This document shows, one piece after another, positions 1 through 7,237 of a stretch of DNA of 29,769 nucleotides. The stretch covers positions 1 through 29,769 of the forward strand of contig JBOGDS010000043.1 of assembly GCA_050743075.1 (NCBI GenBank). Direction: 5' to 3'. The position numbers and the translations under genes are program-made. The stretch comes from JBOGDS01 sp050743075 (lineage in GTDB: Bacteria > Actinomycetota > Actinomycetes > Jiangellales > Jiangellaceae). The stretch's first letter is position 1. The number at the start of each line of letters is the position of its first letter. The notes below the pieces were generated by a model, which searched no databases, was not told the origin of the DNA, and saw nothing but the letters and a program-made list of their open reading frames with translations.

Positions 1-495
1 GTCGTGGCGGTCGTCGGCGGCCCGTCGGGCAATGGCCTGGAACGCCCCGAGGCGCTGGCACGACTGGCGTGGACGCTGGGCGTCGACGACATCGTGCGGT
101 TCGAGCCTCCCGTTTCCCAGGACCGGCTGGCCGACTGGTACCGCGCGGCAGACGTCACCGTCGTGCCCTCCTACAGCGAGTCGTTCGGACTCGTGGCTCT
201 CGAGTCGCAAGCCTGTGGGACGCCCGTTGTCGCAGCGGCCGTCGGCGGCCTGCGGACGGCCGTCGACGACGGGCGCTCCGGTGTGCTCGTCGAGGGACAC
301 GACACCGCGGCATGGGCTGAGGCAATCGGCGACCTGCTGGCCGACCCTGCCCGTCGGCAGCTGCTCGGCCAGGGAGCTGAGGCACACGCGAGGGCTTTCG
401 GTTGGGACACCACTGCCGACCGGATGCTCGACCTGTATGCCTCGGTCACGTGGTCTCCGCGCGTGGCGCGCGCCGGCGAGTTGGTAGTCGCCTGA
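1..495 (+). CDS. mshA: D-inositol-3-phosphate glycosyltransferase, C-terminal part
   Basis: Only the last 164 residues are in the window; the gene starts upstream. MshA transfers GlcNAc from UDP-GlcNAc to inositol 3-phosphate, the first step of mycothiol synthesis. The visible part is the GT-B C-terminal domain of family GT4. It carries the donor-binding signature SYSESFGLVALESQACGTPV, with the EX7E glutamates (ESFGLVALE), followed by a conserved Gly-rich stretch (AVGGLRTAV). The next gene starts inside the stop codon (TGATG). The gene order mshA, YbjN-like, gpmA, senX3 matches the mycobacterial and general actinomycete arrangement, which supports MshA over other GT4 enzymes. The first base of the window is in frame, so this is truncation by the window, not a broken gene. 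Confidence 0.88.
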   Translation, partial: VVAVVGGPSGNGLERPEALARLAWTLGVDDIVRFEPPVSQDRLADWYRAADVTVVPSYSESFGLVALESQACGTPVVAAAVGGLRTAVDDGRSGVLVEGHDTAAWAEAIGDLLADPARRQLLGQGAEAHARAFGWDTTADRMLDLYASVTWSPRVARAGELVVA

Positions 496-992
496 TGGTG
501 GCGGCAGCCGACCGCGCTGCCGACGCCGTCCGCGACCATCTGGCCGGCGCCGAGACGCCGTGGGAGGAGAGCGCGCCCGGCAGGTTCTCGGTCGAGTTGC
601 CCGGTGAGCGCAAGCTCAAGACGTCGTGCAGCCTCGCCGTGCGAGAGCACAGCCTGGTCGTCAACGCCTTCGTGGCGCGGTGCCCGGACGAGAATCACGC
701 CGAGGTCCACCGGTGGTTGCTGGAGCGCAACGCCCGCCTGTCCGGCGTGGCGTTCTCCGTCGACGGACACGGTGACATCTACCTGGTCGGGCGGCTGCCC
801 CTACATGCAGTCACGCCCTCTGAGGTGGACCGGCTCCTGGGCGTCGTCCTCGACGCTGCGGACTCGTCGTTCAACACGATCCTGGAACTCGGCTTCGCGT
901 CGTCGATCCGCCGCGAATGGGCCTGGCGCCTCGCCCGCGGAGAGTCGACCCGCAACCTCGCGGCCTTCGAGCACCTCAAGCCCGACGCGTGA
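495..992 (+). CDS. YbjN-domain protein
   Basis: The product is 165 residues. The ATG at 495 overlaps the mshA stop as TGATG, so translation is probably coupled; upstream in-frame codons lie inside mshA. The sequence looks like the YbjN family, a small alpha/beta fold related to type III secretion chaperones. It has the usual start 'AADAVRDHLAG...W', a central block (SCSLAVREHSLVVNAFVAR) and a conserved end around residues 135-150 (NTILELGFASSIRREWAW). In actinomycetes this gene commonly sits between mshA and gpmA. Its biochemical role is unknown. No signal peptide or membrane segment is visible. Confidence 0.8.
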   Translation: MVAAADRAADAVRDHLAGAETPWEESAPGRFSVELPGERKLKTSCSLAVREHSLVVNAFVARCPDENHAEVHRWLLERNARLSGVAFSVDGHGDIYLVGRLPLHAVTPSEVDRLLGVVLDAADSSFNTILELGFASSIRREWAWRLARGESTRNLAAFEHLKPDA

Positions 993-1001
993 CGGTCCCG
1001 C

Positions 1002-1007
1002 TAGGCT
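1002..1007 (+). promoter_or_regulatory. -10 box TAGGCT for a leaderless gpmA transcript
   Basis: TAGGCT lies 7 bases before the gpmA ATG with no Shine-Dalgarno between. That spacing would place the transcription start at or within a base of the start codon. The box sits just after the upstream stop codon. Confidence 0.5.
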
Positions 1008-1014
1008 CCTGCTC

Positions 1015-1761
1015 ATGCCGTACGGCCTGGTCCTGCTCCGTCACGGCGAGAGCGACTGGAATGCCAAGAACCTGTTCACCGGCTGGGTCGACGTCGACCT
1101 GACCGAGAAGGGGCGGGCCGAGGCCGAGCGCGGCGGCGAGCTTCTCGTGGAACGGCGCCTGCTGCCCGATGTGCTGCACACCAGCGTCCAGCGCCGGGCG
1201 ATCCGCACCGCCGAGATCTCCCTGCATGCCGCGGAGCGGTCGTGGATCCCGGTCCGTCGGTCGTGGCGGCTCAACGAGCGGCACTACGGCGCCTTGCAGG
1301 GCAAGGACAAGGCGCAGACCCTCGCGGCGTTCGGCGAGGAGCAGTTCATGCTCTGGCGCCGGTCGTACGACACGCCGCCGCCGCCGATCGAGGATGACGA
1401 CGAGTTCTCCCAGGTGGGCGACCCGCGCTACGCGGACCTGCCGCCGGAGTTGATGCCGCGCACCGAGTGCCTCGCCGACGTCGTCGACCGGATGCTGCCC
1501 TACTGGTACGACGCGATCGTCCCCGACCTGCGGCGCGGGCTGACGGTGGCCGTCGTCGCGCACGGCAACTCGCTGCGGGCCCTGGTGAAGCACCTCGACG
1601 GCATGTCGGAGCCCGAGGTCGTGGCCCTCAACATCCCGACCGGCATCCCGTTGGTCTACGAGCTCGACGACGCCATGCGTCCGGTGACGGTCGGCGGCGA
1701 GTATCTGGACCCGGAGGCGGCAGCGGCCGCGATCGAGGCCGTCCGCATCCAGGGCCGCTGA
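1015..1761 (+). CDS. gpmA: 2,3-bisphosphoglycerate-dependent phosphoglycerate mutase
   Basis: The enzyme is 248 residues and interconverts 3- and 2-phosphoglycerate in glycolysis. The RHG phosphohistidine motif is near the N-terminus (LVLLRHGESDWN, His10). The family block NLFTGWVDVDLTEKG follows, then LNERHYGALQGKDK with the proton-donor Glu, and the second His in VAVVAHGNSLRALVKHLD. Length and motifs are normal for the dPGM family. The ATG at 1015 was chosen because the protein begins there in all dPGMs and a -10 box lies just upstream; longer in-frame extensions run back into the preceding gene. It ends just before a strong inverted repeat. Confidence 0.96.
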   Translation: MPYGLVLLRHGESDWNAKNLFTGWVDVDLTEKGRAEAERGGELLVERRLLPDVLHTSVQRRAIRTAEISLHAAERSWIPVRRSWRLNERHYGALQGKDKAQTLAAFGEEQFMLWRRSYDTPPPPIEDDDEFSQVGDPRYADLPPELMPRTECLADVVDRMLPYWYDAIVPDLRRGLTVAVVAHGNSLRALVKHLDGMSEPEVVALNIPTGIPLVYELDDAMRPVTVGGEYLDPEAAAAAIEAVRIQGR

Positions 1762-1765
1762 GGCC

Positions 1766-1829
1766 CCGCGACTGGAGGGTTTCCCGTCCTTCCAGCAGGG
1801 CCTTAAGGCGGAAAACCCTCCAGTCGCGG
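1766..1829. repeat. Palindromic repeat element A, bidirectional terminator-like
   Basis: The left arm begins CCGCGACTGGAGGGTTT (1766-1782). The right arm is its complement, AAAACCCTCCAGTCGCGG (1812-1829). The centre holds CCGTCCTTCCAG on the left and CCTTAAGGCGG on the right. It fills the gap between the convergent gpmA and AbiEi/DUF559 genes, so it probably ends transcription from both sides. The arm core recurs in the element at 2901-2969, so this is a repeated sequence rather than a one-off hairpin. Confidence 0.75.
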
Positions 1830-1833
1830 ATAG

Positions 1834-2817
1834 TCACCAACGCAGGGCGGCGCCCGGGCGACGAAAGTCGGTATCGTCGAGCTCGTACGGCGCCGGCCAG
1901 CCGGAGAGTTGCGTCACCTGGTGAAGAATCTGCTGGCGCCCGCGGAGGACGTCGGCGGCCCCGTAGCGCAGCAACGGGATGCCGGTCATGACCGTGAACG
2001 AGTTCTCCCGCTTGTTGTCAGCGGCATGCTGGCCGGGGTCGTCGTGGTAGGCGCCGTCGTATTCGAGACCCACGATGTTCGGCACGTGAACGACCAGAAC
2101 GTCAGGATGGCCGACGAGCTGGGACGGTGAGCCGGCCCACACCGGGACGTTGATCAACGGTTCCGGGAGGCCGCCGAGGACGACGACCATCCGTAGCCGC
2201 GTCTCACCGCCCGACCGAGCGTGGTGAGAGGCGAGCTCCACAGCCCTCCTGGCCACCACCACGTCCGGCCACCCACGATGGTCGCAGACGTATGCGTCCA
2301 GCCACGGCAACTCGAGCAGTCCAGCCCAGGCGAACGCATCGGCCACGACGACAGCCTCGACAAGAGCACGCTCTCGCATGAGGTCGAAGCAGGTCCGCAG
2401 CGGCGACGTAGACGGTATGCTGTGGACCTCGGTGATGTCGCCCCAACCCGTGTCGTCGACCGGCGGACCCAACGCAAGGCGCCGGTATCGCGTCCCGCTG
2501 AAACCCCGGCCCGCGGCCGACAAGGGACGCGCGTACTCCAGCGGGACGGGGACACCGGGCAGAGGCCGCCATGCGCCGAGCAGCCAGGCGGCCGTCCGTC
2601 CGGCCACGACTGCACCTGGGCTCAGAACCAGCCTGAGCGCACCAGCCCGCACAACGTCGTCAGCCATGAGATCGCGGTGCCGGTAGACCCCGCGCAGCAT
2701 CCGAACCCAGACGCGGGACTCGAGCTGGTTCGCCGTGAGCAGCCCGCGCGCGGCGGCGGTCCGGGCGAGAAACCGTGCGCGCGTGAGCACGTCGGGCACA
2801 TGTGGGGTGCGAGACAT
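1834..2817 (-). CDS. AbiEi-like N-terminal domain fused to a DUF559 endonuclease-like domain
   Basis: The product is 327 residues. Residues 1-50 resemble the winged-helix start of AbiEi antitoxins: a 'RG.L.A.QL....W.R.LRGVYR' pattern is seen as RGLLTANQLESRVWVRMLRGVYR. The C-terminal ~100 residues resemble DUF559/Vsr-like PD-(D/E)XK domains: HPDVLVVHVPNIVGLEYDG, then a conserved His, an Asn-Lys-Arg-Glu patch, and IPLLRYGAADVL. Such proteins are common and often multicopy in actinomycetes. No toxin partner (AbiEii nucleotidyltransferase) lies beside it. It is a single gene flanked on both sides by related palindromic repeats. A -10-like TCTACT lies 6 bases before the ATG, suggesting a leaderless message. 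Function is unproven. Confidence 0.75.
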   Translation of the reverse strand: MSRTPHVPDVLTRARFLARTAAARGLLTANQLESRVWVRMLRGVYRHRDLMADDVVRAGALRLVLSPGAVVAGRTAAWLLGAWRPLPGVPVPLEYARPLSAAGRGFSGTRYRRLALGPPVDDTGWGDITEVHSIPSTSPLRTCFDLMRERALVEAVVVADAFAWAGLLELPWLDAYVCDHRGWPDVVVARRAVELASHHARSGGETRLRMVVVLGGLPEPLINVPVWAGSPSQLVGHPDVLVVHVPNIVGLEYDGAYHDDPGQHAADNKRENSFTVMTGIPLLRYGAADVLRGRQQILHQVTQLSGWPAPYELDDTDFRRPGAALRW

Positions 2818-2900
2818 GCGGCCAGTAGAGCGTGAGCCGCGAGACGCCGAAAGTCCTCACGGCCGGTCTGTGGATATCTCTGGCGTGGCCTCACGAGTCG

Positions 2901-2969
2901 CGTCGGCGAGTGGAGGGTTTTCCGCCCTTCCAGAGAACCCAAGGACGGAAAACCCTCCACCGAGCGACG
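2901..2969. repeat. Palindromic repeat element B, related to element A
   Basis: The left arm runs CGTCGGCGAGTGGAGGG then TTTTCCGCCCTT from 2901. The right arm, read in reverse complement from 2969, is CGTCGCTCGGTGGAGGG then TTTTCCGTCCTT. All four arms in the two elements share the TGGAGGGTTTTCCG core, one with a single substitution. It lies between the phoU stop and the start of the AbiEi/DUF559 gene and could terminate phoU transcription. Confidence 0.75.
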
Positions 2970-2994
2970 TGGGGGGCGACGTGCGGAGCGCGAG

Positions 2995-3660
2995 TCAGTG
3001 GCTCGTGCCGTTGCCCGTCCACTCGACCTCGCCGGTGACGAGGTAGCGGACGTTGGCGGCCACGTTGACGGCGTGGTCGGCGAAGCGCTCGTAGTACCGG
3101 CCGAGCAGGGCGACGTCGACGGCCACCTCGACGCCGCGGCTCCAATCGTCGTCGAAGATGACGACGAACAGCGACCTGTGCAACCGGTCCATCTCGTCGT
3201 CGTCGCTGGCCAGCTCGGCAGCGGCCTCGAGGTCGCGCAACCGTAGGACCGCTCCGGCCTTGGCCGCCATCGCCTCGGCGGTGCGTCCCATGTCCTTGAA
3301 CGTGGTGCGGAACTCCTCCGGCACGGCGATGTCCGGGTAGCGCATGCGGGCCACCTTGGCGACATGGACCGCGAGGTCGCCCATCCGCTCGATGTCCGCG
3401 CTACTGCCCTGCGCAGCCAGCACGTTGCGGAGGTCACCGGCCACGGGCGCCTGGGTTGCCACGAGCTCGAGGATCAGCTCGGCGATCTCGAACTGGTCGC
3501 GGTTCAGCTCGACGTCGGCGGCGACGGTCTGGTCCGCGAGCTGGATGTCGGCCTCCAGCAGCGCGGCCGTCGCGCTGCGGATCTGGTCGCCGGCTCGTCG
3601 GGTCATCCCGATCAGCCGAGCCGTCACGTCGTCCAGCTGCTCTTGGTACGCCTTGCGCAT
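2995..3660 (-). CDS. phoU: Phosphate signalling protein PhoU
   Basis: The product is 221 residues and made of two PhoU helical bundles. PhoU is a negative regulator linking the Pst phosphate transporter to the histidine kinase. The start MRKAYQEQLDDVTARLIGM is typical of actinomycete PhoU. Metal-cluster motifs of the E/DXXXD kind are seen as DIERMGDLAVHVAKV in the first repeat and ERFADHAVNVAANVRYLVTG in the second. The ATG at 3660 was chosen over upstream codons because it matches the family start and has GAGGCGA about 9 bases before it. It is divergent from senX3, with a PHO-box-like array between them. The element B hairpin follows the stop. Confidence 0.95.
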   Translation of the reverse strand: MRKAYQEQLDDVTARLIGMTRRAGDQIRSATAALLEADIQLADQTVAADVELNRDQFEIAELILELVATQAPVAGDLRNVLAAQGSSADIERMGDLAVHVAKVARMRYPDIAVPEEFRTTFKDMGRTAEAMAAKAGAVLRLRDLEAAAELASDDDEMDRLHRSLFVVIFDDDWSRGVEVAVDVALLGRYYERFADHAVNVAANVRYLVTGEVEWTGNGTSH

Positions 3661-3704
3661 CCGGAAGTCGCCTCGCAGGAAGGTAGGGGTCGCGGGTCTC
3701 CTCG

Positions 3705-3740
3705 AGGTTAGGTCGAGCGTGATTGTCCCCAAGCTCGGCC
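3705..3740 (-). promoter_or_regulatory. Possible phoU promoter
   Basis: On the minus strand a weak -35 (TTGGGG) and a -10 (TAACCT at 3710-3705) are separated by 16 bases. They lie between the PHO-box-like repeats and the phoU start. This is a visual match only. Confidence 0.3.
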
Positions 3741-3770
3741 AGGTGAACCTACCGGTAAGACTCGGTGAAC
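3738..3770 (-). promoter_or_regulatory. PHO-box-like direct repeats in the phoU-senX3 intergenic region
   Basis: Read on the minus strand from 3770 there are three consecutive 11-base units: GTTCACCGAGT, CTTACCGGTAG and GTTCACCTGGC. Streptomyces PhoP binds 11-base direct repeats whose first seven bases are close to GTTCACC, and the phoU-phoR gap is a known site in that genus. Units one and three match the 7-base core exactly and lie 22 bases apart. RegX3 is the expected ligand here. Confidence 0.65.
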
Positions 3771-3830
3771 AACACGCCCGTGGCAGGTCACGGCGCGACT
3801 CCGCATGTCGGGTGTGCGCCGCCGGACACC

Positions 3831-3836
3831 TAGCAT
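3831..3836 (+). promoter_or_regulatory. -10 box TAGCAT for leaderless senX3
   Basis: TAGCAT lies 8 bases before the GTG start of senX3, with no ribosome binding site between. This fits a leaderless transcript. Confidence 0.45.
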
Positions 3837-3844
3837 GACCGAGT

Positions 3845-5020
3845 GTGGACGTCGTCACCACTGCCGCGCTGACTGCCTGTGTCGGCGCGCTGGTCGGCCT
3901 GGCTGCCGGCCTGGCGTTCCGGGCAAGCGAGCGCGAGCAGCGGACGGTGCCGCCGGCGCCCGCTCCCGCGGTCCCCGAGGGTGTCGACGAGGTCCTCTCC
4001 GTGCTGCGCGCCAGCGCCGTCCTCCTGGACGAGAGGCTGGACGTCGTGAAGGCCAGTCCGTCCGCGTATGCATTCGGACTCGTCCGGCAGGACCGGATCG
4101 CGGTGCCCGACCTGCTCGACGTGGCGGGTGCTGTCCTGCGTGACGGGCAGATCCGCGAGGCGCAGTTCCAGATCCCGCGGTCCCGCGATCCGGCTCAGAC
4201 GCTGCACGTCGCCGCCAGGGTGGCGCCCCTGACCCACGGGCTGCTCCTCATGCTGGTGGAGGATCGGACCCAGGCGATCCGGGTCGACGAGGTGCGGCGC
4301 GACTTCGTCGCCAACGTCTCGCACGAGCTGAAGACGCCGGTGGGCGCGCTCAGCCTGCTCGCCGAAGCGGTCGAGGACGCGAGCGACGACCCCGGGGCAG
4401 TGCGGCGGTTTGCCGCGCGGATGCAGCAGGAAGGCGCCCGCCTCACCCGGCTGGTGCAGGAGATCATCGACCTGTCGCGCCTGCAGTACGACGACCCGGT
4501 CGACTCGCCCGACCCGGTCGACGTGGACGACGTCGTCGCTGCAGCCATCGACCGCAGCCGGGTAGACGCGGAGAACCGCCACATCAAGCTGGCCGCCGGC
4601 GGCCAGCCGGGCCTTCGGGTTCTCGGGAACGAGTCGCAGCTCGTCATAGCCGTCGGCAACCTGGTCGAGAACGCCGTGTCCTACAGCGAGCCGCACACGA
4701 GGGTGGCCGTCGGCGTTCGCCGCCGCGACGACCGCGTGGAGATCAGCGTGACCGATCAGGGGCTGGGCATCCCCGAGGGCGAGCTCGACCGGATCTTCGA
4801 GCGCTTCTACCGGGTGGACCCGGCTCGGTCCCGCACTACCGGTGGGACCGGTCTGGGGCTGTCCATCGTCAAGCACGTCGCCGCCAGCCACGGCGGCGAC
4901 GTCACAGTGTGGAGTGCGCGAGGTGCGGGCTCGACGTTCACCCTGCGCTTGCCTCTGCACCAACCCCTGGCCGGACAGCCGTCTGAGTCGGACGCCGCGA
5001 TCCCGGAGGCCACATCGTGA
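3845..5020 (+). CDS. senX3: Phosphate-sensing histidine kinase SenX3/PhoR
   Basis: The kinase is 391 residues with a GTG start. An N-terminal hydrophobic segment (about residues 5-26) anchors it in the membrane, and only one such segment is obvious. A PAS-like region (about 45-140) follows. The H-box FVANVSHELKTPVG has the phosphoacceptor His160. The ATPase domain shows the N-box (NLVENAVSYS, near 272), G1 (DQGLGIP), F-box (FERFYR) and G2 (GGTGLGLSIV). The partner regX3 overlaps it by GTGA, and phoU is divergent upstream, so it is assigned to phosphate control. A PhoR name is equally valid. The short C-terminal tail after the ATPase domain looks disordered. Confidence 0.93.
   Translation: MDVVTTAALTACVGALVGLAAGLAFRASEREQRTVPPAPAPAVPEGVDEVLSVLRASAVLLDERLDVVKASPSAYAFGLVRQDRIAVPDLLDVAGAVLRDGQIREAQFQIPRSRDPAQTLHVAARVAPLTHGLLLMLVEDRTQAIRVDEVRRDFVANVSHELKTPVGALSLLAEAVEDASDDPGAVRRFAARMQQEGARLTRLVQEIIDLSRLQYDDPVDSPDPVDVDDVVAAAIDRSRVDAENRHIKLAAGGQPGLRVLGNESQLVIAVGNLVENAVSYSEPHTRVAVGVRRRDDRVEISVTDQGLGIPEGELDRIFERFYRVDPARSRTTGGTGLGLSIVKHVAASHGGDVTVWSARGAGSTFTLRLPLHQPLAGQPSESDAAIPEATS
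5005..5010 (+). promoter_or_regulatory. Ribosome binding site of regX3
   Basis: GGAGGC lies 6 bases before the GTG of regX3, inside the end of senX3. It supports this GTG as the start and translational coupling in the pair. Confidence 0.55.
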
Positions 5021-5697
5021 CCCGAGTGCTCGTCGTCGAGGACGAGGAATCCTTCAGCGACGCCCTCTCGTACATGCTGCGCAAGGAAGGCTTCGAGGTC
5101 GCAGTCGCGGCCAACGGCAACGACGCGCTGGACGAGTTCGAGCGCAGTGGAGCCGACCTCGTCCTGTTGGACCTGATGCTACCCGGGTTGCCGGGCACGG
5201 AAGTCTGCCGTCAGCTGAGGGCCCGATCGACGGTCCCCGTGATCATGCTCACGGCGAAGGACTCCGAGGTCGACAAGGTGGTCGGGCTCGAGCTCGGGGC
5301 CGACGACTACGTCACCAAGCCGTTCTCGTCGCGCGAGCTGGTCGCCCGGATCCGGGCCGTGCTGCGTCGGGGCACGGAGCCGGTCGAGCTGGCGCCGGCC
5401 GTTCTCGAGGCCGGACCGGTCCGGATGGACGTCGACCGGCACGTCGTCACGGTGGGCGGTGATTCGGTGCGGCTACCGCTGAAGGAGTTCGAGCTGCTCG
5501 AGCTGCTGCTGCGCAACGCGGGACGGGTCCTGACCCGCGGCCAGCTGATCGACCGCATCTGGGGAGCCGACTACGTCGGCGACACCAAGACGCTCGACGT
5601 CCACGTCAAGCGGCTGCGGGCCAAGATCGAGCCCAACCCCGCTGAGCCCACGTTCCTGCTCACGGTCCGCGGCCTCGGTTACAAGCTCGAGACCTGA
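5017..5697 (+). CDS. regX3: Response regulator RegX3/PhoP (OmpR family)
   Basis: The product is 226 residues. The receiver domain (1-115) has acidic residues E8-D9-E10, phosphoacceptor Asp52 in LLDLMLPG, Thr79 and Lys101 (TKPF). The winged-helix DNA-binding domain (about 130-226) ends with the usual DVHVKRLRAKIE...TVRGLGYKLE. It is the partner of the kinase it overlaps by 4 bases, and it is the expected ligand of the PHO-box-like repeats upstream of the operon. A convergent gene ends only 20 bases after its stop. Confidence 0.95.
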   Translation: MTRVLVVEDEESFSDALSYMLRKEGFEVAVAANGNDALDEFERSGADLVLLDLMLPGLPGTEVCRQLRARSTVPVIMLTAKDSEVDKVVGLELGADDYVTKPFSSRELVARIRAVLRRGTEPVELAPAVLEAGPVRMDVDRHVVTVGGDSVRLPLKEFELLELLLRNAGRVLTRGQLIDRIWGADYVGDTKTLDVHVKRLRAKIEPNPAEPTFLLTVRGLGYKLET

Positions 5698-5717
5698 CGC
5701 CCGGCCCCGCTCCCGCG

Positions 5718-6617
5718 TCACGGGGAGGGCGGGGGGAGGCGGTCGTGCGCGCGGAGGATGGAGACGGCGGTCACGGTCGCGTATCCACGCCACTCGAGCG
5801 CTCCGGCCGGCGACCAGCTCCGGAAGTCGACGGTCCAGCCGCCGTCGTCTTGCTGCGCCGCGCCGAGCCGGTCGAGCTCGGCGTCGACCACACCGGGGTC
5901 GAACAGCTGACGCAGCGGCCGGTTCGGGTGGGGCGAGATGTCCAGCAGTCGCAGCGCTTCGTCAGGCACGCCTCCCTCGACGGCGATCGTCCCGGACGCG
6001 GGCACCAGCGTGCCCAGTCGCTGGAGCTCGGCGGCGGCACCTTCCTCGAGGTCGTGCACGGCATCGAGGAACTGCAACACCCACGCGAACTCGTAGGCGC
6101 TGTGGATGCCGTCGAGGCCGCGGAGTCGCTCTATGCCGTGGTCGGTGGCACGTTGGAGCCAGCGGTGAGCCCGGACTCCCGGGTCGTGCCTCGCCACGCG
6201 GTGCGCGATCGCCGCGAGCATGCTGGTCATGTGCAGCGACGACCCCCGAGGGTCGGCCTGCCCCCAGAACGGGGCACTGCCGTCGGGTTCGGCCATGGGC
6301 AGGGCGAACGGCAGCCCACCGTCGTCGAGCGTGACCGACTCCAGCCAGTCGCACAGCTGGGTGGCCTCCGCGGACGCCATGCGGGTCTCGTCGAGCACCT
6401 CGAACGCGTGCAGCGCAGCCACCGGCTGGCTCTCGGGTGAGCGGAGGTCGGGCTCGAGGGCCCAGCCGTAGCCGCCGTCGGCGTTGCGGTAGGCGGCGAG
6501 CGCTGCCGCCGGCCCTGCCGGGTCGCCACCTCCGAGCAGGACGTCGAGCCGACGGCGTTCGAGGACACGAGCGTGAGTGGCCACGAAGGCCGAGGCATTG
6601 TCCAGGTCGATCGTCAT
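5718..6617 (-). CDS. Squalene cyclase/prenyltransferase-like alpha-alpha toroid protein
   Basis: The product is 299 residues. It shows toroid repeats such as ADGGYGWALEPDLRSPESQPVAA near the N-terminus, LDDGGLPFALP in the middle and QDDGGWTVDFRSWSPAGALEWRG near the C-terminus. These resemble the QW-type 'D.G.(G/W)' repeats of terpene cyclases and protein prenyltransferases. No DXDD acid motif of a squalene-hopene cyclase is seen, so catalysis is uncertain. The ATG at 6617 was chosen because the family start (MTIDLDNASAFVATHARVLE) begins there and a -10-like GATGAT lies 6 bases upstream. It follows the lipoprotein gene on the same strand. Confidence 0.7.
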   Translation of the reverse strand: MTIDLDNASAFVATHARVLERRRLDVLLGGGDPAGPAAALAAYRNADGGYGWALEPDLRSPESQPVAALHAFEVLDETRMASAEATQLCDWLESVTLDDGGLPFALPMAEPDGSAPFWGQADPRGSSLHMTSMLAAIAHRVARHDPGVRAHRWLQRATDHGIERLRGLDGIHSAYEFAWVLQFLDAVHDLEEGAAAELQRLGTLVPASGTIAVEGGVPDEALRLLDISPHPNRPLRQLFDPGVVDAELDRLGAAQQDDGGWTVDFRSWSPAGALEWRGYATVTAVSILRAHDRLPPPSP

Positions 6618-6675
6618 GCGGCCATCATCCGCGCTGCCGGATCGCCGTGGCTTGGACGAATCGGACGAGTTGACG

Positions 6676-7173
6676 TCAGGGTGAGGGCTCTGGACCACGC
6701 GGCGCGATGAGTGCGTTCTCGTACTGACGTGTTGCGGTCTGGACCAGGGCGTCGACGGTCACCCGCGGCGCCTCGGCGAAGACGAACTGGACCTCGACGA
6801 AGCGTCCGGGCACCGTGTCGGCACCGCCGACGTCGAGGCGGGTCGAGTCGGGGCCGAGGGAGGCGAAGCCGCCGGCGGGAAGGTCCAACGAACCACCCGT
6901 CGGCGTGGCGATGCTGCCGTTGACCCGTACCTGGTCGAGCTCGTCGTCGGCTCCCCGGTTGGCGAACGACGCGAGCACGGTGGACGCGTCGCCGCTGTCC
7001 GTGGCTACGACGACGACGTTGCGGAGGGAGATGTCGCCGGCCTCGCCGCTCACGCCGTCGCCCAGCGTGGACCCCTGCTGGGTCTGCGCCCGGACCGAGC
7101 CGCAGCCGGCCACGGCGAGACTCAGCACGACGGCCCCCAGCACTGCTACGGACTGCCAGCGGGCGGACTTCAC
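6676..7173 (-). CDS. Lipoprotein in the LpqE position next to carD
   Basis: The product is 165 residues, with a type II signal peptide ending in the lipobox LAVAGC (acylated Cys24). Start GTG at 7173 has GAAGGAG 8 bases upstream. The mature part is a small beta-rich domain (DISLRNVVVVATDSGDASTVLASFANRGADDELDQVRVN...) that resembles actinobacterial LpqE and distantly the PCu(A)C copper-chaperone fold. However, no His/Met copper-ligand pattern is visible, so copper binding is doubtful. In mycobacteria lpqE also lies near the carD-ispD-ispF cluster, which supports the name by context. It is probably exported and anchored outside the membrane. Confidence 0.65.
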   Translation of the reverse strand: MKSARWQSVAVLGAVVLSLAVAGCGSVRAQTQQGSTLGDGVSGEAGDISLRNVVVVATDSGDASTVLASFANRGADDELDQVRVNGSIATPTGGSLDLPAGGFASLGPDSTRLDVGGADTVPGRFVEVQFVFAEAPRVTVDALVQTATRQYENALIAPRGPEPSP

Positions 7174-7237
7174 CGGTAGGGCTCCTTCACGACGCTGTCG
7201 GTCGTCGGGGTGACGGCGACCTAGAGTACCGAGGCGA

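Noticed and set aside
3830..4963. Long minus-strand open frame opposite senX3
   Set aside because: It is antisense to a well-supported kinase, has no recognisable motif, and long antisense frames are expected at this GC content.
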